Shown here: positions 57,284-64,000 of the stretch, in pieces
Numbering within the stretch: the stretch's first letter is position 1
Layout of the letters: each line of letters begins with the position of its first letter
NCBI GenBank assembly: GCA_030263665.1
Contig: SZPK01000029.1
Location: 62,001-126,000 of the forward strand
Length of the DNA stretch: 64,000 bases
Reading direction: 5' to 3'
From: Villigracilis sp024434165
GTDB lineage: Bacteria; Chloroflexota; Anaerolineae; Anaerolineales; Villigracilaceae
Made by a program: the position numbers and the translations under genes
Notes under the pieces: generated by a model
Told to the model about the DNA's origin: nothing
The model's input: only the letters and a program-made list of their open reading frames with translations
The model's database searches: none

Positions 57284-58144
57284 TCAGGCGAATGTTCCGG
57301 GCAGGTACCAGATCAGCCAGCCCCTGCCCAGCCACTTTTTGTGAAGGTCCACTTTGAAGCCTTTTTCAAAAAGCCGCTCTGCCGAAACAGCGAACCATTG
57401 CTTCCACCCAAAGACTTTCGCGTGCGCGGTCTCCGCCGCAGAGCGCTTCCACGCCTCGAAGAATTCGTGGATCGGCTCGCCTTCCACCACGCGGTGGATA
57501 TAATTCTTCGGCAGGACGGTCTGAAACTCCCCCGCCTCGAACCCCAGCCGGAAATTGGTGCTGAAGACCAGCGCCTCAATTCTCCAGGCGCCAATCCTCA
57601 AATCCTCTCTGCTCGACAACAAGCCGTCGGACTCCATAACCCTCCTCGCCAGGTTCGCCGTCCAGATGCTGCCGAACGGGTCCGACGTCCCTTCGATCAT
57701 CAGCCCGCCAGGCAGGACGTACTCCGCGAGACGTTCATACGCGGGGATAAAATCCTTTTCTTCGTATTGGCGCAGGACGTTGAACGCGCGCATCAAACGG
57801 ACCCGCTCACTGCCCTGCAAAGGGAGGTTGAATCCTCCCAGACGGAAGAACGTCTTTTCGTCTGCAAAGGGCTGTGCCGCCTCGACCCGCTCCCTGTCAA
57901 TTTCCACGCCGAGGATCTTCAAATCCGGGTTCAGCCGCCGGAAGCGCGCGGCGCTTTCGAGCGTGGTGCGCGGGTCGAAGCCGTAGCCGAGGTCAACGAA
58001 CAGGGACTCGGCAAACAGCCCATCGGTCCGGGTGAGAAGCGAGGGCTCATAGAGCAGGATGAAATTATCCACCCGCCTGAGCCGGTTCGAGGCGGTTTTT
58101 CCGCGGGTGGGTTGTCCCTCCGGTTTTTTGGAAACTCGGTTCAT
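57284..58144 (-). CDS. SAM-dependent methyltransferase-like protein
   Basis: 286 residues. VDLGYGFDPRTTLESAARFR and ILGVEIDRERVEAAQ match motif I and the acidic post-I position of class I methyltransferases; the substrate is unknown, and a loosely kept motif IV leaves catalysis open. The N-terminus is basic (KKPEGQPTRGKTASNRLRR). On the minus strand TAAAAT (58158-58153) ends 8 nt before the ATG, suggesting a leaderless mRNA. The two SH3b lipoprotein genes follow on the same strand. Confidence 0.65.
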   Translation of the reverse strand: MNRVSKKPEGQPTRGKTASNRLRRVDNFILLYEPSLLTRTDGLFAESLFVDLGYGFDPRTTLESAARFRRLNPDLKILGVEIDRERVEAAQPFADEKTFFRLGGFNLPLQGSERVRLMRAFNVLRQYEEKDFIPAYERLAEYVLPGGLMIEGTSDPFGSIWTANLARRVMESDGLLSSREDLRIGAWRIEALVFSTNFRLGFEAGEFQTVLPKNYIHRVVEGEPIHEFFEAWKRSAAETAHAKVFGWKQWFAVSAERLFEKGFKVDLHKKWLGRGWLIWYLPGTFA

Positions 58145-58161
58145 CTATCTTGATTTTAAAT

Positions 58162-58189
58162 GTAGAACAAATCTACAGACTTGTTCTAC
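58162..58189. repeat. Inverted repeat before the methyltransferase-like gene
   Basis: GTAGAACAA and TTGTTCTAC, perfect 9-bp arms with a 10-nt spacer, lie just upstream of the minus-strand -10 box. It could be an operator for that gene or part of the rpoC terminator. Confidence 0.55.
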
Positions 58190-58190
58190 C

Positions 58191-58218
58191 AAAACGCCCC
58201 GGACTTTCGTCCGAGGCG
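58191..58218 (-). terminator. Rho-independent terminator of rpoC
   Basis: CGCCCCGGAC and GTCCGAGGCG form a 10-bp stem with one mismatch and a TTTC/GAAA loop, followed by TTTT on the minus strand, 10 nt after the rpoC stop. Confidence 0.85.
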
Positions 58219-58227
58219 CTGGGTGGA

Positions 58228-62475
<4,248 letters not shown>

Positions 62476-62559
62476 TGGGTCCTCTCCTATAAAATATAGA
62501 ATACAATTCGAGCCCTCCCCGCATGGCGTGTAGGCGACACATGACAGAGACAAACAAAT

Positions 62560-62592
62560 GCAAGCGCTTTGAGGCTTTTCTCAAGCGCTTGC
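62560..62592 (-). promoter_or_regulatory. Hairpin in the rpoC leader
   Basis: GCAAGCGCTT-GAG pairs with CTC-AAGCGCTTTGC-type arms (13 pairs, one bulged T) around a 7-nt loop. It lies about 30 nt after the predicted transcription start and is followed by ATTTGTTTG, so it might attenuate rpoC. Confidence 0.6.
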
Positions 62593-62629
62593 TGGGATTT
62601 ATGGCTCGTTTTTTACATCCAACCCCTAT

Positions 62630-62658
62630 ATTATACGGACTGAACGGGCTGGAGTCAA
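62630..62658 (-). promoter_or_regulatory. Promoter of rpoC
   Basis: Minus strand TTGACT (62658-62653) and TATAAT (62635-62630) with spacing 17, nearly consensus. Transcription would start near 62623, giving a leader of about 150 nt. The remaining spacer up to the PBP gene shows no gene. Confidence 0.88.
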
Positions 62659-62801
62659 GGTGTTAATCAATGAAGAATTGCAACTTTAAGGTCGGGATGC
62701 GCCTCATTACAAGCCCGGGGCTGATTCTGCCGTTTCAAAACTTTCCTGCCCGGAGGCTGGAAACCACAAGACCGTAACGGAGGCGGGTGGACGATCTCAA
62801 C

Positions 62802-64000
62802 CTATGGCGTCGGCGTTTCGGTTGGCGTGGGTTCGAGCGTCGGCGTTTCCGTCGGCGGGAGGATGATTTGCGTGGATGTGGGCGTCGCTGTCGGCGTTGG
62901 CGGGAACTGCGTGGGAGACGGCGTAAGCGTCGGCGTGGCGGGCGGCGCGGTGGGAGTCGGCAGGCTCAGGTTCAGCCGGATGCGCTTGTCTACTTCCGCA
63001 TTTTTGCCGATAAGCGTCAGGCGCAGGGTCACAATTCCGTTGGGCATGCCGCTCAAATTCCAGGTGTGAAGCGTGCCGTTCTCCACGGGTTTGTCGCTCT
63101 CGTTCAGCACCGTCCATGCGCCGGGGTCCTCGCCCAGCCCAAATTCCAGCACCCATTTCTCGATTTCATCGTCGGCGCGGGCTGTGCCTTTGATCTCCAG
63201 CACGGGTGTAGAGATGACCTGCCCGTCGTTGAGGTTGATGCCGAGATGCGGGCGCGGATCGCCTTCTTTGCATTCGCGCTCGGGCGCGTAGACCGGGTCT
63301 TCCGGGAATTCGTTGCTTGCCAGCCACCGCTTGCCGTCGTCGGTCTCCAGCCACTTGCGCGCCCAGGGATCTTTGACGTTCATAACCAGCATTTCCCTGC
63401 TGGGTCCTTCACACGCTTCGGATGCCTGGTAGCCGGTCCACAGGTCAATTTTGAGGCGGCGCACAAGGTCCTGCCCGGGCGGCAGGGGTAATTGGTCGAA
63501 GGCAAAGACTTCGCTGTATTGCGACGAACACCAATTGGATGGCTCGGTGCCGGAGAGGCGGCAGACGACCTTATCCACGATTCCCGGCGGACGGTTGAAG
63601 GGGGTCGGCGCGCCGTTGGTGAGATGGGGCACGGCAAATTCCATGAACTGCGACCAGATGGGCGCTGCGCCGCTCAAACCGGAGGTGCCGGTCATGGGGG
63701 TGTAATCGGCGTTGCCCACCCATACGCCGGTGACAAGGTCGGGGGTGTAGCCGAGCGTCCAGTTATCGCGGATGTCGTTGGTGGTGCCGGTTTTCGCCGC
63801 CACCGGGAAGGACAGATTCAGTGAGGAGTTGCGCCCGAACATCCACGAGCGGGCTTCGTTATCCGAAAGGATGGAGGAGATGAGATAGGCGTGTTCCTCG
63901 CGGATGATTTGTTCGGGTTCGGGCGGTTTGTATTCGTAAACCACTTCGCCGTCGAAGGTGGTGATCTTGAGGATGGCGACCGGCGTTACTTTCCTCCCGC
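62802..64000 (-). CDS. Class A penicillin-binding protein, C-terminal part (cut by window edge)
   Basis: The frame runs to the window edge; the first readable residues are RKVTPVAILKI. AAKTGTTNDIRDNWTLGYTP carries the KTG motif of the transpeptidase, so this is the second half of a PBP1a-type peptidoglycan glycosyltransferase/transpeptidase acting outside the membrane. After the transpeptidase come an unassigned domain with a few Cys (CRLSGTEPSNWCSSQ), a beta domain (DGQVISTPVLEIKGTARADD) of PBP1C-tail type, and a Pro/Thr-rich C-terminal stalk of about 50 residues. The SxxK and SxN motifs lie partly outside the window. Confidence 0.85.
   Translation of the reverse strand, partial: GRKVTPVAILKITTFDGEVVYEYKPPEPEQIIREEHAYLISSILSDNEARSWMFGRNSSLNLSFPVAAKTGTTNDIRDNWTLGYTPDLVTGVWVGNADYTPMTGTSGLSGAAPIWSQFMEFAVPHLTNGAPTPFNRPPGIVDKVVCRLSGTEPSNWCSSQYSEVFAFDQLPLPPGQDLVRRLKIDLWTGYQASEACEGPSREMLVMNVKDPWARKWLETDDGKRWLASNEFPEDPVYAPERECKEGDPRPHLGINLNDGQVISTPVLEIKGTARADDEIEKWVLEFGLGEDPGAWTVLNESDKPVENGTLHTWNLSGMPNGIVTLRLTLIGKNAEVDKRIRLNLSLPTPTAPPATPTLTPSPTQFPPTPTATPTSTQIILPPTETPTLEPTPTETPTP

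Noticed and set aside
62554..62801. rpoB-rpoC operon junction or ribosomal-protein leader
   Set aside because: No ribosomal-protein or rpoB sequence is found upstream; the next gene is a penicillin-binding protein, and a strong promoter lies in the spacer.

Overview
The window looks like chromosomal DNA of a free-living, probably heterotrophic member of the phylum Chloroflexota, most likely class Anaerolineae. This is inferred from overall gene content and style: Thr/Pro-rich lipoprotein stalks, an AglEFG-type sugar transporter, a PucC-like carrier in a genome region without photosynthesis genes, a long coiled-coil insertion in RpoC, and many short palindromic or wordy repeats that also lie inside genes. 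No rRNA, tRNA, CRISPR array, prophage or insertion sequence was recognised. No taxonomic search was possible.

Layout. 1-4.6 kb: end of a deoxynucleoside kinase, pyrB, a His-tailed DMT transporter with a CutA-like partner, a nucleotidyltransferase and a second deoxynucleoside kinase. 4.6-8.8 kb: two GT4 glycosyltransferases and a polytopic membrane protein (surface glycan work). 8.8-15.2 kb: PH-like and SHOCT-like small proteins, HAD, SDR, mutS2 and an SGNH lipoprotein. 15.7-26.6 kb: a complete alpha-glucoside utilisation operon (aglE-aglF-aglG-GH1-treS-ROK kinase-amylosucrase), all on the minus strand, with its LacI regulator and two matching operators. 26.7-33.8 kb: an iron/heme island with a DtxR-type regulator, a ferric ABC transporter, a HutX/ChuX-like heme protein and a PucC-like MFS carrier, tied together by a shared dyad. 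33.9-39.5 kb: a MerR-like HTH regulator, a transmembrane Ser/Thr kinase, rsmI, an S10 carboxypeptidase and a phosphosugar isomerase. 39.5-41.9 kb: a TetR/DoxX pair with twin palindromes, then a ring-cleavage-type dioxygenase with a 5' hairpin. 42-47.5 kb: surE, an MNT/HEPN pair, two large membrane proteins and an alkyltransferase-like protein. 47.5-51.8 kb: holA, a DUF6391-like protein, dusB, msrA and a Phd/VapC-type toxin-antitoxin pair. 51.8-64 kb: gyrA-like topoisomerase subunit, two paralogous SH3b lipoproteins, a methyltransferase-like gene, rpoC with its own promoter, and the C-terminal half of a class A penicillin-binding protein.

Themes. (1) Several repeat families (permutations of GTCAAAGGTCAAAAG, GACCATCGTCC, GGAAAGAGGAAAG, TCCGTG/TCTGTG words, a 99-bp GTCATTGCGAGC palindrome, a 50-bp double hairpin and a 97-bp dispersed repeat) occur between genes and, in frame, inside mutS2, glycosyltransferases, membrane proteins and the gyrA tail; some have become terminators or stop codons. 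(2) At least seven genes have a TATAAT-like box 6-10 nt before the start codon, pointing to leaderless transcripts. (3) Four regulator-operator pairs can be read directly from dyads beside the regulator genes (LacI, DtxR-type, TetR, Phd-type). The best candidates for something undescribed are the in-frame repeat invasion, and the iron/heme island that couples a PucC-family carrier to heme use.
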